DNA of 64,000 bases, from NCBI RefSeq assembly GCF_024029775.1, contig NZ_CP097122.1, forward strand, positions 611,001-675,000, read 5' to 3'. Under the pieces are notes generated by a model. That model saw nothing but the letters and a program-made list of their open reading frames with translations. It was not told the DNA's origin and ran no database searches. This document shows positions 55,322 to 64,000 of this stretch, piece after piece. Position numbers and translations under genes: made by a program. Origin of the DNA: Fructobacillus americanaquae. GTDB taxonomy: Bacteria; Bacillota; Bacilli; Lactobacillales; Lactobacillaceae. How positions within the stretch are numbered: the stretch's first letter is position 1; the number at the start of each line of letters is the position of its first letter.

Positions 55322-57805
55322 CTACTCTTGAACGAGTTCGTCCTTTTTTTCGGGCATTTCATATTTCTTAATCTTCAACTTAATCTGACCATGCTGCGCA
55401 CCGATTGTGACAATATCTTCCGTGGTAATCTCACCGTCTAAAAGTGCCTCTGAAAGCTTATCTTCAACCTCGGTCTGAATCACCCGTCGAACTGGGCGGG
55501 CACCGTATTCGCGGTCATAACCCGCATCAGCGATGGCATCAATCGCAGCCATTGTCATCTTAACCTTAATACCTTGTTCAGCTACTCGACGAAGCAAAGA
55601 CTTGGTCATCAGGCGCACAATCTGTCGAACCTCATCCTTGGTCAAGGCATCAAAGACCAAGACTTCATCAATTCGATTGATAAATTCTGGACGGAAGGTT
55701 TCCTTGACCGTTTCGCGAATTTTGCCTGCGACGGCTTGGTCATCATTTTTCAAATCAGTTGAACCAAAGCCAAGCATCTTCTCGTCCCGCAACCGAGTTG
55801 CGCCCAAGTTCGAAGTCATGATAATCACGGTATTACGGAAGTTGACCTTACGCCCCTTCGCATCCGTCAAAAAGCCATCATCAAAGACCTGCAGCATTAA
55901 ATTGAAAATGTCTGGGTGGGCCTTTTCCACCTCATCCAAAAGAACAATGGAATAAGGATGGTTGCGCACCTGTTCCGTCAATTGACCACCTTGGTCATAG
56001 CCAACATAGCCTGGGGCTGAACCAATCAGTCGTGAAGCGGAGTACTGTTCCTGATATTCGGACATATCAACCCGAATCATGTTGTCCTCTGAACCAAACA
56101 TGATCTCGGATAGGGCCTTGGCTAACTCGGTTTTACCAACACCAGTTGGGCCCAAAAATAGGAAAGTGCCAATTGGCCGGTTCGGATCAGACAAGCCTGA
56201 ACGTGACCGGCGAATGGCACGGGCAACGGCTGAAACGGCCTTTTTCTGGCCAATGACCCGCTTGCCCAATTCCTTTTCCAGATTCACTAAATGGTCGGAT
56301 TCTGCTTTTTCAACCTGAGTCAATGGTACCCCGGTTTGCTGAGAAATCACCTGAGCAATGTTGGCCGGCGTCACCTTCAAGCCAAAGCTTTGGTCCTTTT
56401 CTTGCTTCTTTTCCTTGCGAAGCAATGCCCGGTCAATTTTCTTGCGCAAGCTCATTTCTTTCAAGCGCAAATCAGCGGCCTTTTCAAAGTCCATTGCCGC
56501 AATCGCCTCATCCTTGGCCTGTTGAACCTTGACTAGTTCAACCCGGTCCTTGTGGAGTGGCGTGGCCCGATCAACGTCGTCAATTCGCACTTTCGCTGCC
56601 GCTTCATCCATCAAATCAATGGCCTTATCAGGTAAGAACCGACCGGTAATATACCGTGATGATAGATTAACGGCTGCCTCAACAGCTGCTGGTTCAATAT
56701 CAACCTGATGAAAGTTCTCAAACTTCTTTTTAATGCCGTTCAAGATGGTGATTGCTTCGGCCGTTGACGGCTCATTAATTGTTACCTGAGCAAACCGGCG
56801 TTCCAAAGCAGCATCAGACTCAATGTACTGCTGATATTCATCAAAGGTAGTCGCACCCAACATTTGCAAATCGCCACGGGCAAGGGCAGGTTTGAGGATG
56901 TTGGCTGCATCAATGGCTCCCTCGGCGCCACCAGCACCAACAAGAGTATGCAGTTCATCAACAAAAAGAATTACATGCCCATCCGCTTCAATTTCTTCGA
57001 TGACCTGCTTAAGGCGGCTTTCAAATTCCCCACGATACTTAGTACCCGCGACCAATGATCCCATATCTAAGGCCATTAAGCGCTTTTTCTTTAAAGAATC
57101 CGGTACCAAACCGGCCACAATTCGCTGCGCCAAGCCTTCAGCAATGGCGGTCTTTCCAACACCTGGCTCACCAACTAAAACGGGGTTGTTCTTCGTCCGC
57201 CGTGACAAAATTTGGACGACACGTCGAACTTCAGTATCACGACCAATGACGGGGTCTAGGTTTCCTGCCTTAGCAACTTCCGTCATATCTCGAGCTAATT
57301 TATCCAAGGTGGGCGTGCCCAGTTCCTTGGCTTTCTGCTGCTTTGCTCGTTTACGTAAATCAGTCACGCCCAGGCGCCGCAAGATTGCCTTGTTCATGTC
57401 TTTCAAGTTGACGTCTAAACCAATCAAAATCCGTGATGACAGGATACTTGCATCCTGGAGCAGTGATAAGAGCAAGTGCTCCGTTCCCACTTCAGCCTGG
57501 CCCATCAAGTCGGCTTGATCGGCTGCCCACTTCAAAATCGAAGCCGCCTTGGGTGAATATGGTAAGTAGGATTGCTGGTTAGCATCCTGGTCCATTCCGT
57601 AGCCCGTAAACCGTTCGATTTCCTCTTTGATTTTGTCACTATTGATGTTAAATTCAGCCAAAACTTTAGCCGCCACGCCCGCTTGTTCCAAAGACAAGGC
57701 TAGAAGTAGATGTTCAGTTCCAACAGCACGGTGTTGAAAATACTTTGCTTGGTCTTGTGCCAACGACAAGACATTTTCTGCAGAGCTAGTATACTTGTTT
57801 TCCAT
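55322..57805 (-). CDS. clpC: ATP-dependent Clp protease ATPase ClpC
   Basis: An 827-residue Hsp100 unfoldase that feeds ClpP. Two N-terminal Clp repeats (about 1-145), first AAA+ domain with GEPGVGKTAIAEGLAQR near residue 212, a middle region with UVR motif (AIAAMDFEKAADLRLKEM), second AAA+ domain with GPTGVGKTELAKALSE near 552, and D2 small domain. The UVR motif marks ClpC rather than ClpB, ClpE or ClpA. No ctsR, mcsA or mcsB precedes it, unlike Bacillus; a full CtsR box is not visible upstream, only a single GTCAAA half-site near 57834. SD AAGGAGGG precedes the ATG. Confidence 0.95.
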   Translation of the reverse strand: MENKYTSSAENVLSLAQDQAKYFQHRAVGTEHLLLALSLEQAGVAAKVLAEFNINSDKIKEEIERFTGYGMDQDANQQSYLPYSPKAASILKWAADQADLMGQAEVGTEHLLLSLLQDASILSSRILIGLDVNLKDMNKAILRRLGVTDLRKRAKQQKAKELGTPTLDKLARDMTEVAKAGNLDPVIGRDTEVRRVVQILSRRTKNNPVLVGEPGVGKTAIAEGLAQRIVAGLVPDSLKKKRLMALDMGSLVAGTKYRGEFESRLKQVIEEIEADGHVILFVDELHTLVGAGGAEGAIDAANILKPALARGDLQMLGATTFDEYQQYIESDAALERRFAQVTINEPSTAEAITILNGIKKKFENFHQVDIEPAAVEAAVNLSSRYITGRFLPDKAIDLMDEAAAKVRIDDVDRATPLHKDRVELVKVQQAKDEAIAAMDFEKAADLRLKEMSLRKKIDRALLRKEKKQEKDQSFGLKVTPANIAQVISQQTGVPLTQVEKAESDHLVNLEKELGKRVIGQKKAVSAVARAIRRSRSGLSDPNRPIGTFLFLGPTGVGKTELAKALSEIMFGSEDNMIRVDMSEYQEQYSASRLIGSAPGYVGYDQGGQLTEQVRNHPYSIVLLDEVEKAHPDIFNLMLQVFDDGFLTDAKGRKVNFRNTVIIMTSNLGATRLRDEKMLGFGSTDLKNDDQAVAGKIRETVKETFRPEFINRIDEVLVFDALTKDEVRQIVRLMTKSLLRRVAEQGIKVKMTMAAIDAIADAGYDREYGARPVRRVIQTEVEDKLSEALLDGEITTEDIVTIGAQHGQIKLKIKKYEMPEKKDELVQE

Positions 57806-57855
57806 TTTCCCTCCTTATATCATAACGGGGAATGTCAAATCCGATATTGGTACAT

Positions 57856-57861
57856 ATTATA
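57856..57861 (-). promoter_or_regulatory. Candidate clpC promoter -10
   Basis: TATAAT on the minus strand about 50 bases before the clpC start; the -35 region is poor. Confidence 0.45.
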
Positions 57862-57902
57862 ACGCAAGTTCTTTTTTTCGGAAATAATTCTGAAATAAGA
57901 AA

Positions 57903-57935
57903 AAGAAAACCAAGGGCATTCCTGGTTTTCTTTTC
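57903..57935 (-). terminator. Terminator of prfB
   Basis: AGAAAACCAAGG/CCTGGTTTTCT with T-rich flank, just beyond the prfB stop codon. Confidence 0.8.
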
Positions 57936-57941
57936 TATGTT

Positions 57942-59060
57942 TTAATCTGGGTTCTTAAGACTTAGTTGCCACTGAAGATAAGCATTAATCAATGGGTCTA
58001 AACCGCCATCCAAAACTTCTTGTGGCTGGTTACTTTCATAATTGGTCCGGTGGTCTTTAACCATCTGATAAGGGTGCATGACGTAAGAACGAATCTGAGA
58101 TCCCCAGCCGTTTTCCATCTTTTCCCCTGACAAAGCTGCCCGTTCAGCTTCCTGCTTCTCCAACTCTAACTGGTAGAGTTTTCCCTTCAAGAGACGCATA
58201 GCATAATCACGGTTGCCATATTGTGTTCGTTCAACGGTCGAGGAAACCACGATTCCTGTTGGTTCGTGGGTCAAACGAACCCCCGTTGAAACCTTATTGA
58301 CGTTTTGTCCTCCCGCGCCACCGGAGCGGAAGACATCCATCTTAATGTCATCATCGCGAACTTCGACCTCAATACTGTCATCCAATTCTGGCATCACATC
58401 AACAGAAACGAAAGATGTGTGGCGGCGGCCAGCGGAATCAAAGGGTGAAATTCGAACAAAGCGATGAACGCCCTTTTCAGATCGTAAAAAGCCGTAAGCA
58501 TTGTGACCAGTAATCTTCAAGGTTGCTGAATCAATCCCAGCTTCATCACCGGCATGATAATCCAAAACATCAACCTTAAAGTCATGTGCTGAAGCCCAAC
58601 GGGTATACATCCGATACAAGTTTGCACCCCAATCAGTTGACTCGGTTCCGCCAGAACCAGGATGAATTTCCAAAATAGCATTGTTGGCATCGTATTCGCC
58701 CGTCAACAATTGTTCAAGGTTATAGGCCTCAACATCTTTTTGTGTCTTTTCAACCAAGTTCGTTAATTCCTCTTGGCTGTCTTCATCCCCGGGGTCTTCT
58801 TCCACCATCTCGATTAAGACTTCGATTTCATCCGCCTGTTCGGATAGGTTCAAGAAAGAATCACGCCGATTCTTCAAGACATTGCTTTGCTCAATGATTT
58901 TTTGAGCCTTTTCTTGGTCATCCCAAAAACCTGGTTCTGTCATTTGGTATTCAAAATCAGCAATCTCTTCTGTTAGCGCATCCAAGTCTAGCGTTTTGGC
59001 AAAACGTTCGATATCCTCTTGGATCGCTGTTAGCGCCTGTTTGGCTGCCACTTTCTCCAT
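57942..59060 (-). CDS. prfB: Peptide chain release factor 2
   Basis: About 372 residues; recognises UGA and UAA stop codons. Visible are the GGQ motif in [21 protein letters not shown] (only its key residues matter) and the N-terminal [15 protein letters not shown]. The ATG at 59060 has SD GGGAGG at good spacing; the longer open frame starts inside that SD. Most bacteria have an in-frame UGA and a +1 frameshift at codon 25 or so (CUU UGA C). Here the same place reads ACG CTA GAC TTG (TLDL), with no stop and no internal SD-like stretch, so the autoregulatory frameshift is absent. Confidence 0.95.
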   Translation of the reverse strand: MEKVAAKQALTAIQEDIERFAKTLDLDALTEEIADFEYQMTEPGFWDDQEKAQKIIEQSNVLKNRRDSFLNLSEQADEIEVLIEMVEEDPGDEDSQEELTNLVEKTQKDVEAYNLEQLLTGEYDANNAILEIHPGSGGTESTDWGANLYRMYTRWASAHDFKVDVLDYHAGDEAGIDSATLKITGHNAYGFLRSEKGVHRFVRISPFDSAGRRHTSFVSVDVMPELDDSIEVEVRDDDIKMDVFRSGGAGGQNVNKVSTGVRLTHEPTGIVVSSTVERTQYGNRDYAMRLLKGKLYQLELEKQEAERAALSGEKMENGWGSQIRSYVMHPYQMVKDHRTNYESNQPQEVLDGGLDPLINAYLQWQLSLKNPD

Positions 59061-59080
59061 GGCGGGTCCTCCCACATAAG

Positions 59081-59107
59081 AAAAGCGAACTGAGCGTTCG
59101 CTTTTTG
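59081..59107 (-). terminator. Terminator of secA
   Basis: AAAAGCGAAC/GTTCGCTTTTT with a five-base loop, between secA and prfB on the minus strand. Confidence 0.85.
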
Positions 59108-59108
59108 T

Positions 59109-61520
59109 TTATGCTGTTAAGTTCGTACGAATCTCAGCCTTCATAAAGGTCCGAGTAGCATCGTATTCGATATCAGCAATCATTCGATTAAAGTTTGCAA
59201 AGGCTTCGTTTTGGTACTCCACCAATGGATTTAACTGGCCATAACCACGTAATCCGACACCTTGGCGCAAACGATCCAAGGCATCAATGTGATCCGTCCA
59301 GTGTTCGTCAACTGTCCGCAAGATAACGATACGTTCAAAAGCCAACAATTGCTCTTCGTCCGGTAAGTCTTGCTTCTTTTCAGCCAGGTTATCAAGGGCC
59401 AAGCGGTACAAGCGGTCCTTGATTTCTTGACGGTTCAAGTTTTGCAAACGAACAGCACCAAGGTTCTTAGATGTTAATGACGTTTTCACAAAGGCGGAAA
59501 GGGCATCCAAATCCCATTCCTTTTGATCCTTACCCGGTGTTTGGGCATCGACAACACGGTCGATCGTTCGCTTAACCATCGGCAACAAAACGTCATCCAA
59601 TTTCTTCTTTTCATCCAAAACTTGGTCACGCTCACGATAAATCAGCTCACGTTGCTCTCGAACCACATCATCATACTGTAAGACATTCTTACGAGTATCA
59701 TAGTTGTTTCCTTCAACTCGCTTTTGAGCTGATTCGACCGAACGAGTAATCCAGCGATGGGTAATCACCGTGTCTTCGTCATCCATGTTCATTCTTTGCA
59801 ACATTGCCCGCACTCGTTCTGCACCAAAACGAATCATCAAGTCATCTTGCAATGACAAGAAGAATTGTGAAGATCCATGGTCTCCCTGACGACCAGCACG
59901 ACCACGCAACTGGTTATCAATTCGACGTGATTCGTGCCGTTCTGTGGCAATCACAGCCAAACCACCCAAGTCGTCGATTCCAGGGCCTAATTTAATATCA
60001 GTTCCACGACCGGCCATATTCGTTGCCACCGTAACAGCACCACGTTGGCCAGCATTAGCGATAATTTCAGCTTCCTTCTCGTTGTTCTTGGCATTCAAGA
60101 CATTATGTGGAATCTTATGAGCAGTCAGCAACTTCGCCACTAATTCAGAAGATTCAACTGAGCCGGTTCCCAACAAGACGGGCTGACCCTTCTTGTGCAG
60201 TTCCGCTACCTTATTGATAACCGCGTTAAACTTAGTCTTCAATGACGGGTAAAGCAAATCAGGCAAGTCCTGACGTTGGATTGGCCGGTTCGTTGGAATT
60301 TCGACGACCTCCATGTTATAGATTTCGCGTAATTCTTCTTCTTCAGTCTTGGCCGTTCCAGTCATACCAGACAACTTCTTGTACATTCGGAAGAGGTTCT
60401 GGTAGGTAATTTGGGCCATCGACTTATTCTCTTCACGAACCTCAACGCCTTCCTTGGCCTCGATGGCTTGGTGCAAACCATCTGACAGACGGGTCCCTTC
60501 TGAAATACGGCCAGTTGATTGATCAATTAGCTTCACTTCACCGCCTTGAACAACATAATCCTTGTCGTTCAAGTAGTTAAAATTGGCGCGCAGAGCTTGG
60601 TCAACATGGTGGGTCAAAGCCGTGTTTTGCGCATCGTACAAGTTATCCAGGTTAAAGAAGACTTCAGCATTTTTAATTCCTTCACTCGTTAATGAAGTAT
60701 TCTTGCTTTCTTCATCGACCTTATAGTCTTCTTCACGAGTTAAGGTCTTAACAAAGCGGTCAACCTGTTGATACAAAGGTGAGACCCCTGAACCAGGACC
60801 AGAAATGATCAATGGTGTTCGTGCCGTATCAATCAAAATTGAATCCGCTTCATCAATCAAAGCGTAGTTCAAACCACGTTGCATCACCCGGTCTTCTGCC
60901 CGAGTCACCATGTTGTCACGTAGGTAGTCAAAACCAATATTGAAGTTTGTTGAATACGTGATATCAGCGTCGTAAGCAGCTCGTTTTTCATCAGGAGCAG
61001 CATCGCCAACGTTAACACCAACAGTCAGACCTAACCAGTTATAAAGTTGCCCCATTTGTTCAGCATCACGCTTTGAAAGATAATCGTTAACCGTGACAAC
61101 ATGCACACCCTGACCGGCCAGTGCGTTCAAATAGACCGCCATTGTGGCCGTCAACGTCTTTCCTTCACCGGTCTTCATTTCAGCTAAGTTTCCACCATGC
61201 AAAACGATGGCACCCATGATTTGCACTCGGTATGGATAAAGACCCAAAACACGTTTAGCAGCTTCTCTTGCCACCGCGAAGGCTTCTGGCAAAAGCGCAT
61301 CCAGCTCTTTAGCCGTTGCTTTTTGTTTTTCAGCTGCAGTTGTCTTCCCAGCTAAAGCTGTTTGAATTTGAATTTGAAAATCTTGCGTCTTCTTTTGCAA
61401 GGCTTCATCAGACAGGGCAGCAACAGTGTCTGCGTATGACTCTACCTGGTCAGCAACCTTTTCAATCTTTTTTAATTGACGCTTCGAATTGTCGTAAAGT
61501 TTACGGACTGGATTAACCAT
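59109..61520 (-). CDS. secA: Preprotein translocase ATPase SecA
   Basis: About 803 residues; pushes exported proteins through SecYEG. Walker A region [15 protein letters not shown] near residue 100, DEAD-like [18 protein letters not shown] near 205, [12 protein letters not shown] near 375 and [17 protein letters not shown] near 530. The cysteine-rich zinc tail of many SecA proteins is missing, as is common in lactic acid bacteria. The open frame extends to a GTG at 61553; the ATG at 61520 ([11 protein letters not shown]) is more family-like, but neither start has a well-spaced SD, so the start is uncertain. Confidence 0.95.
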   Translation of the reverse strand: MVNPVRKLYDNSKRQLKKIEKVADQVESYADTVAALSDEALQKKTQDFQIQIQTALAGKTTAAEKQKATAKELDALLPEAFAVAREAAKRVLGLYPYRVQIMGAIVLHGGNLAEMKTGEGKTLTATMAVYLNALAGQGVHVVTVNDYLSKRDAEQMGQLYNWLGLTVGVNVGDAAPDEKRAAYDADITYSTNFNIGFDYLRDNMVTRAEDRVMQRGLNYALIDEADSILIDTARTPLIISGPGSGVSPLYQQVDRFVKTLTREEDYKVDEESKNTSLTSEGIKNAEVFFNLDNLYDAQNTALTHHVDQALRANFNYLNDKDYVVQGGEVKLIDQSTGRISEGTRLSDGLHQAIEAKEGVEVREENKSMAQITYQNLFRMYKKLSGMTGTAKTEEEELREIYNMEVVEIPTNRPIQRQDLPDLLYPSLKTKFNAVINKVAELHKKGQPVLLGTGSVESSELVAKLLTAHKIPHNVLNAKNNEKEAEIIANAGQRGAVTVATNMAGRGTDIKLGPGIDDLGGLAVIATERHESRRIDNQLRGRAGRQGDHGSSQFFLSLQDDLMIRFGAERVRAMLQRMNMDDEDTVITHRWITRSVESAQKRVEGNNYDTRKNVLQYDDVVREQRELIYRERDQVLDEKKKLDDVLLPMVKRTIDRVVDAQTPGKDQKEWDLDALSAFVKTSLTSKNLGAVRLQNLNRQEIKDRLYRLALDNLAEKKQDLPDEEQLLAFERIVILRTVDEHWTDHIDALDRLRQGVGLRGYGQLNPLVEYQNEAFANFNRMIADIEYDATRTFMKAEIRTNLTA

Positions 61521-61611
61521 GCTTGTATCGGTGACCGTTAAAAAAACGGACACACTCCCTTCATCACAAAATGTTCATTAAAATTTAAGAATACTACAGT
61601 TTAGTATAGCA

Positions 61612-61668
61612 AAAAAGCCGTGGGAATAACAGACTTGGCAGTCTGAAATCAACCAACAGCTTGGTTTT
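61612..61668 (-). terminator. Terminator region of serS
   Basis: On the minus strand a branched stem: outer GCTGTTGG/CCCACGGC with mismatches, inner CAGACT/AGTCTG, then a T-run. Confidence 0.6.
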
Positions 61669-61671
61669 TTC

Positions 61672-62982
61672 TTAATGATGTGGCGTTGCCTGCAATGTTT
61701 TTTGGCCACCCAAATATGGACGCAAAACTTCTGGAACCGTCACTGTTCCATTTTCATTTTGGTAGTTTTCCAAAATGGCGGCCACTGTTCGACCAACGGC
61801 CAAACCGGAACCATTCAAGGTGTGAACCAATTCCAACTTACCGTCTTCATTCCGGTAAGTAATGTGCATCCGGCGTGCCTGGAAATCACGAGTATTTGAT
61901 ACAGAAGAAATTTCACGGTACATGCCTTGAGCTGGCAACCAAACTTCTAAGTCATGGGTCTTAGCAGCTGAGAAGCCCATGTCTCCTGTTGACAGCGTAA
62001 TCACATGATATGGCAAACCTAATTTTTGTAAAATACTTTCAGCATTATTCGTCATCTTTTCCAGTTCCTGATCAGATTGATCAGGTTTAGCAAACTTAAC
62101 CATTTCAACCTTATTAAACTGGTGCAAACGAATTAGCCCACGCGTATCACGACCCGCAGCACCAGCTTCCTTTCGGAAAGATGGTGACAAAGCAGTGATC
62201 GAAATTGGCAAATCTTCTGTAGGAATCGTTTCACCCGCATAGTAATTTGTCAAAGATACTTCAGCCGTTGGAATATAAGTTTGATTCAGACCCTCCACTC
62301 GGTAAGCGTCATCTTGGAACTTAGGATATTGACCGGTTCCAAACATTGCCGAATCGTTAACCACGATGGGCGTAATCATTTCAGTATAACCCTCTTCACG
62401 GTGTTGATCCAACATGAAGTTATACAAAGCCCGTTCCAAACGCGCACCATCACCAACATAGTACAAGAACCGCGCCCCAGAAACCTTGGCACCACGTTCA
62501 AAGTCTAAGATACCTAAATCTTCACCAATTTCGTAATGCGGCTTCAACCATGCTGGTGCTTCTGTCTTGACCAGTGGACGACCTTCGTAATCCGCTGGTT
62601 CCCAGGTTCTGATTTCAACATTGGCTTCTTCATCAGGACCAACTGGGACATCATCTTCGGCAATATTTGGCAAGTGTGCCGCCTGATCCTTAACCGCTTG
62701 GTCTAAGCCCTCTAACTCTTGGTCGAGATTTTTGATTTCCTTTGCGACGGCCTGCATTTCCTGAATAGCGGCCGATGCATCCTCTTTTTGGCGCTTAGCA
62801 AAAGCAATCTTGTCAGATGCTTCATTACGCTTAGCCTTGAGTTCTTCAACCTTGGCAATCACATCGCGCCGCTTTTGATCTGCGGCTAACAAATCAGCTA
62901 AGACACCTTCTTGCACACCACGATCAGTCAACTTTTGTGTTGCAACTTCTTGATTCTTTCGTAGGTATTTCAAATCTAACAC
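61672..62982 (-). CDS. serS: Seryl-tRNA synthetase
   Basis: A 436-residue class II enzyme charging tRNA-Ser. The N-terminal coiled-coil arm (about 27-105, rich in Lys/Glu) binds the long variable arm. Motif 2 is [21 protein letters not shown] and motif 3 includes [15 protein letters not shown] [20 protein letters not shown]. It starts with GTG at 62982 preceded by GAGGAG. Controlled by the T-box leader upstream. Confidence 0.97.
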   Translation of the reverse strand: MLDLKYLRKNQEVATQKLTDRGVQEGVLADLLAADQKRRDVIAKVEELKAKRNEASDKIAFAKRQKEDASAAIQEMQAVAKEIKNLDQELEGLDQAVKDQAAHLPNIAEDDVPVGPDEEANVEIRTWEPADYEGRPLVKTEAPAWLKPHYEIGEDLGILDFERGAKVSGARFLYYVGDGARLERALYNFMLDQHREEGYTEMITPIVVNDSAMFGTGQYPKFQDDAYRVEGLNQTYIPTAEVSLTNYYAGETIPTEDLPISITALSPSFRKEAGAAGRDTRGLIRLHQFNKVEMVKFAKPDQSDQELEKMTNNAESILQKLGLPYHVITLSTGDMGFSAAKTHDLEVWLPAQGMYREISSVSNTRDFQARRMHITYRNEDGKLELVHTLNGSGLAVGRTVAAILENYQNENGTVTVPEVLRPYLGGQKTLQATPHH

Positions 62983-62999
62983 GTTTGTTCTCCTCTTTG

Positions 63000-63235
63000 G
63001 ATAATAAAAAGCGCCTTTTCATCCAACTATTCCTAGTCAAGGGACGAAAAAGCGCAATCCGTGGTACCACCCTAGTTCTGCAAAACATGCAGCACTCAAT
63101 TAAAGCCTGATAACGGTGGTAAACCGAGCGACATTACTCGCTAACGTAAATCTGTCGGAGTTTCGATATGACTCTTTTCACCATCCAGAGCCTCTCTATG
63201 TTGATCTACTTATAACAGAAATTTGCTTAGGTTTA
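63000..63235 (-). ncRNA. T-box riboswitch leader of serS
   Basis: On the minus strand the T-box GGGTGGTACCACGG lies at 63059-63073, followed by a terminator (GCGCTTTTTCGTCCC..GGATGAAAAGGCGC, T-run, 63006-63056). Stem I includes AGTAGATC near 63205-63212 and a distal CTGGATGG. A TCC codon (63157-63159) followed by G lies on the 3' side of Stem I where the specifier is expected; UCC is a serine codon and fits serS. Confidence 0.88.
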
Positions 63236-63413
63236 GTATAGCGATTTTCATCCAAAAAGGCAAGACAGGGCGACGAACAATCACTAAAAAACATAAAAAT
63301 AGCTGGACATGAATTAACTAACCGGTCAAATGTTTAAAGTATTCGTCATTTGGCAAACAAAACAAATAGTTAAAGAAACGAACTGCCAACAGAGCATCAG
63401 GAATCACATTGTA

Positions 63414-63440
63414 CAAAAAAAGAAGACCGAAGTCTTCTTT
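63414..63440 (-). terminator. Terminator of the tRNA cluster
   Basis: AAGAAGAC/GTCTTCTT with a tetraloop and long T-run on the minus strand, just after tRNA-Ile. Confidence 0.85.
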
Positions 63441-63444
63441 GTCA

Positions 63445-63518
63445 TGGGCCATCCAGGACTCGAACCTGGGACCTCTGCGTTATCAACACAGCGCTCTAAC
63501 CAACTGAGCTAATGGCCC
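63445..63518 (-). tRNA. tRNA-Ile (GAT)
   Basis: A full cloverleaf: acceptor GGGCCAT/ATGGCCC, anticodon loop TTGATAA, T-loop GGTTCGAGTCC. The 3' CCA is not encoded. Last gene of the tRNA cluster. Confidence 0.97.
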
Positions 63519-63539
63519 ATCGTTTCGGCTCTTTGCCTA

Positions 63540-63610
<71 letters not shown>

Positions 63611-63631
63611 ATCTTTTCTGGGTTCCCCCAA

Positions 63632-63704
63632 TGGCGCTGGACGGAATCGAACCGCCGACACATGCAGCTTCAATGCATTGCTCTACCAACTGAGCTACAG
63701 AGCC
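63632..63704 (-). tRNA. tRNA-Phe (GAA)
   Basis: Anticodon stem ATGCA/TGCAT with loop TTGAAGC. T-arm GGCGGTTCGATTCCGTC. The acceptor arm GGCTCTG/CAGCGCC has a U-C mismatch at position 4-69. CCA is not encoded. Confidence 0.94.
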
Positions 63705-63724
63705 AACTTTTCTTTTTCAGAAAA

Positions 63725-63798
63725 CGGTCACAACGGGATTCGAACCCGTGATCTCCTGCGTGACAGGCAGGCGTCCTAACCAACTAGACCATGCGACC
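63725..63798 (-). tRNA. tRNA-Asp (GTC)
   Basis: Acceptor GGTCGCA/TGTGACC with one G-U pair; anticodon stem CCTGC/GCAGG with loop CTGTCAC. Discriminator G. CCA is not encoded. Confidence 0.96.
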
Positions 63799-63800
63799 AA

Positions 63801-63874
63801 TTGCGGGAGTAGGATTTGAACCTACGACCTTCGGGTTATGGGCCCGACGAGCTACCGAACTGCTCCATCCCGCG
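63801..63874 (-). tRNA. Initiator tRNA-fMet (CAT)
   Basis: The 1-72 pair is a C-A mismatch and the anticodon stem has three G-C pairs next to the loop (TCGGG/CCCGA, loop CCCATAA), both hallmarks of initiator tRNA. Confidence 0.95.
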
Positions 63875-63903
63875 ATAATATTATTTTTGGGGCTCAACCC
63901 GTA

Positions 63904-63993
63904 AGGAGAATGGGGGATTCGAACCCCCGCGCCGGTTTCCCGACCTGACGGTTTTCAAGACCGTTCCCTTCAGCCAGACTTGGGTAATTCTCC
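63904..63993 (-). tRNA. tRNA-Ser (TGA)
   Basis: A 90-base tRNA with a long variable arm (GTCGGGAAACCGGC region), anticodon loop CTTGAAA, acceptor GGAGAAT/ATTCTCC. It lies near the window end, so further tRNA genes may follow upstream. Confidence 0.95.
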
Positions 63994-64000
63994 ATGTTCT

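Noticed and set aside
56892..57518. 208-codon open frame opposite clpC
   Set aside because: A shadow of the clpC reading frame; its composition is not protein-like and it has no start signal.
57820..57860. CtsR operator in front of clpC
   Set aside because: Only one GTCAAA half-site; the tandem heptad repeat is not present.
61520..61553. SecA start at the upstream GTG with MSVFLTVT
   Set aside because: The SD lies too close to this GTG and the extra residues do not fit the family; the question remains open.
63330..63512. 60-codon open frame reading VMGHPGLEPGTSALSTQRSNQLS
   Set aside because: This is the translated antisense of tRNA-Ile, a well-known false ORF.

Overview
The window is a stretch of a low-to-middle GC Gram-positive chromosome, most likely a lactic acid bacterium of the Leuconostoc/Weissella/Fructobacillus type. 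That placement is an inference. It rests on the Firmicute order of the S10-spc-alpha ribosomal cluster, the T-box leaders, ClpC with a UVR domain, an ECF transporter next to truA, and a clustered set of tRNA genes. No rRNA, prophage, IS element or CRISPR array is visible.

Positions 1-13,280 are accessory and metabolic. They hold a TetR regulator, a convergent pair of membrane proteins (TcaA-like and a multi-pass protein) that share a small repeated N-terminal motif, an orphan HNH-like protein, and an arginine biosynthesis operon argF-argC-argJ-argB-argD behind a T-box leader with a plausible Arg (CGU) specifier. An amino acid permease and uppP follow. argB and the permease each carry a one-base frameshift in a homopolymer.

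Positions 13,285-22,615 are an envelope and export region. A PadR-DUF1700-DUF4097-ABC transporter operon (BceAB-like) has a consensus promoter covered by a perfect inverted repeat. A TetR gene is divergent from a MacB-like fused ABC transporter. A small basic ORF overlaps the start of an MFS exporter that is also frameshifted.

Positions 22,676-46,970 hold, on the minus strand, the conserved block S10-spc-alpha-ecfA1A2T-truA-rplM-rpsI. It is interrupted twice: by an NADH dehydrogenase plus an ABC-2 transporter/LytTR/DUF3021 operon between rplQ and ecfA1, and by a flavin split-barrel protein and a small secreted peptide between truA and rplM. rpsN is absent from the spc position. The LytTR operon promoter carries a perfect 10-bp direct repeat with 21-bp period just upstream of its -35 box, a good candidate LytTR site.

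Positions 47,118-63,993 hold potABCD (polyamine uptake), the str operon rpsL-rpsG-fusA, a frameshifted prepilin peptidase, clpC, prfB (without the usual programmed frameshift), secA, serS behind a Ser T-box, and six tRNA genes (Ile, Gly, Phe, Asp, initiator Met, Ser) on the minus strand.

The most notable overall pattern is that four genes (argB, permease, MFS, comC-like peptidase) are each broken by exactly one base in a homopolymer while all the translation genes are intact. This is either real decay of dispensable functions or residual sequencing error, and it needs read-level checking. I did not find a clearly unprecedented defence or mobile system. The best candidates for something undescribed are the LytTR-controlled ABC/DUF3021 operon with its direct repeat, the small basic peptide coupled to the MFS exporter, and the repeated N-terminal motif shared by two neighbouring membrane proteins.
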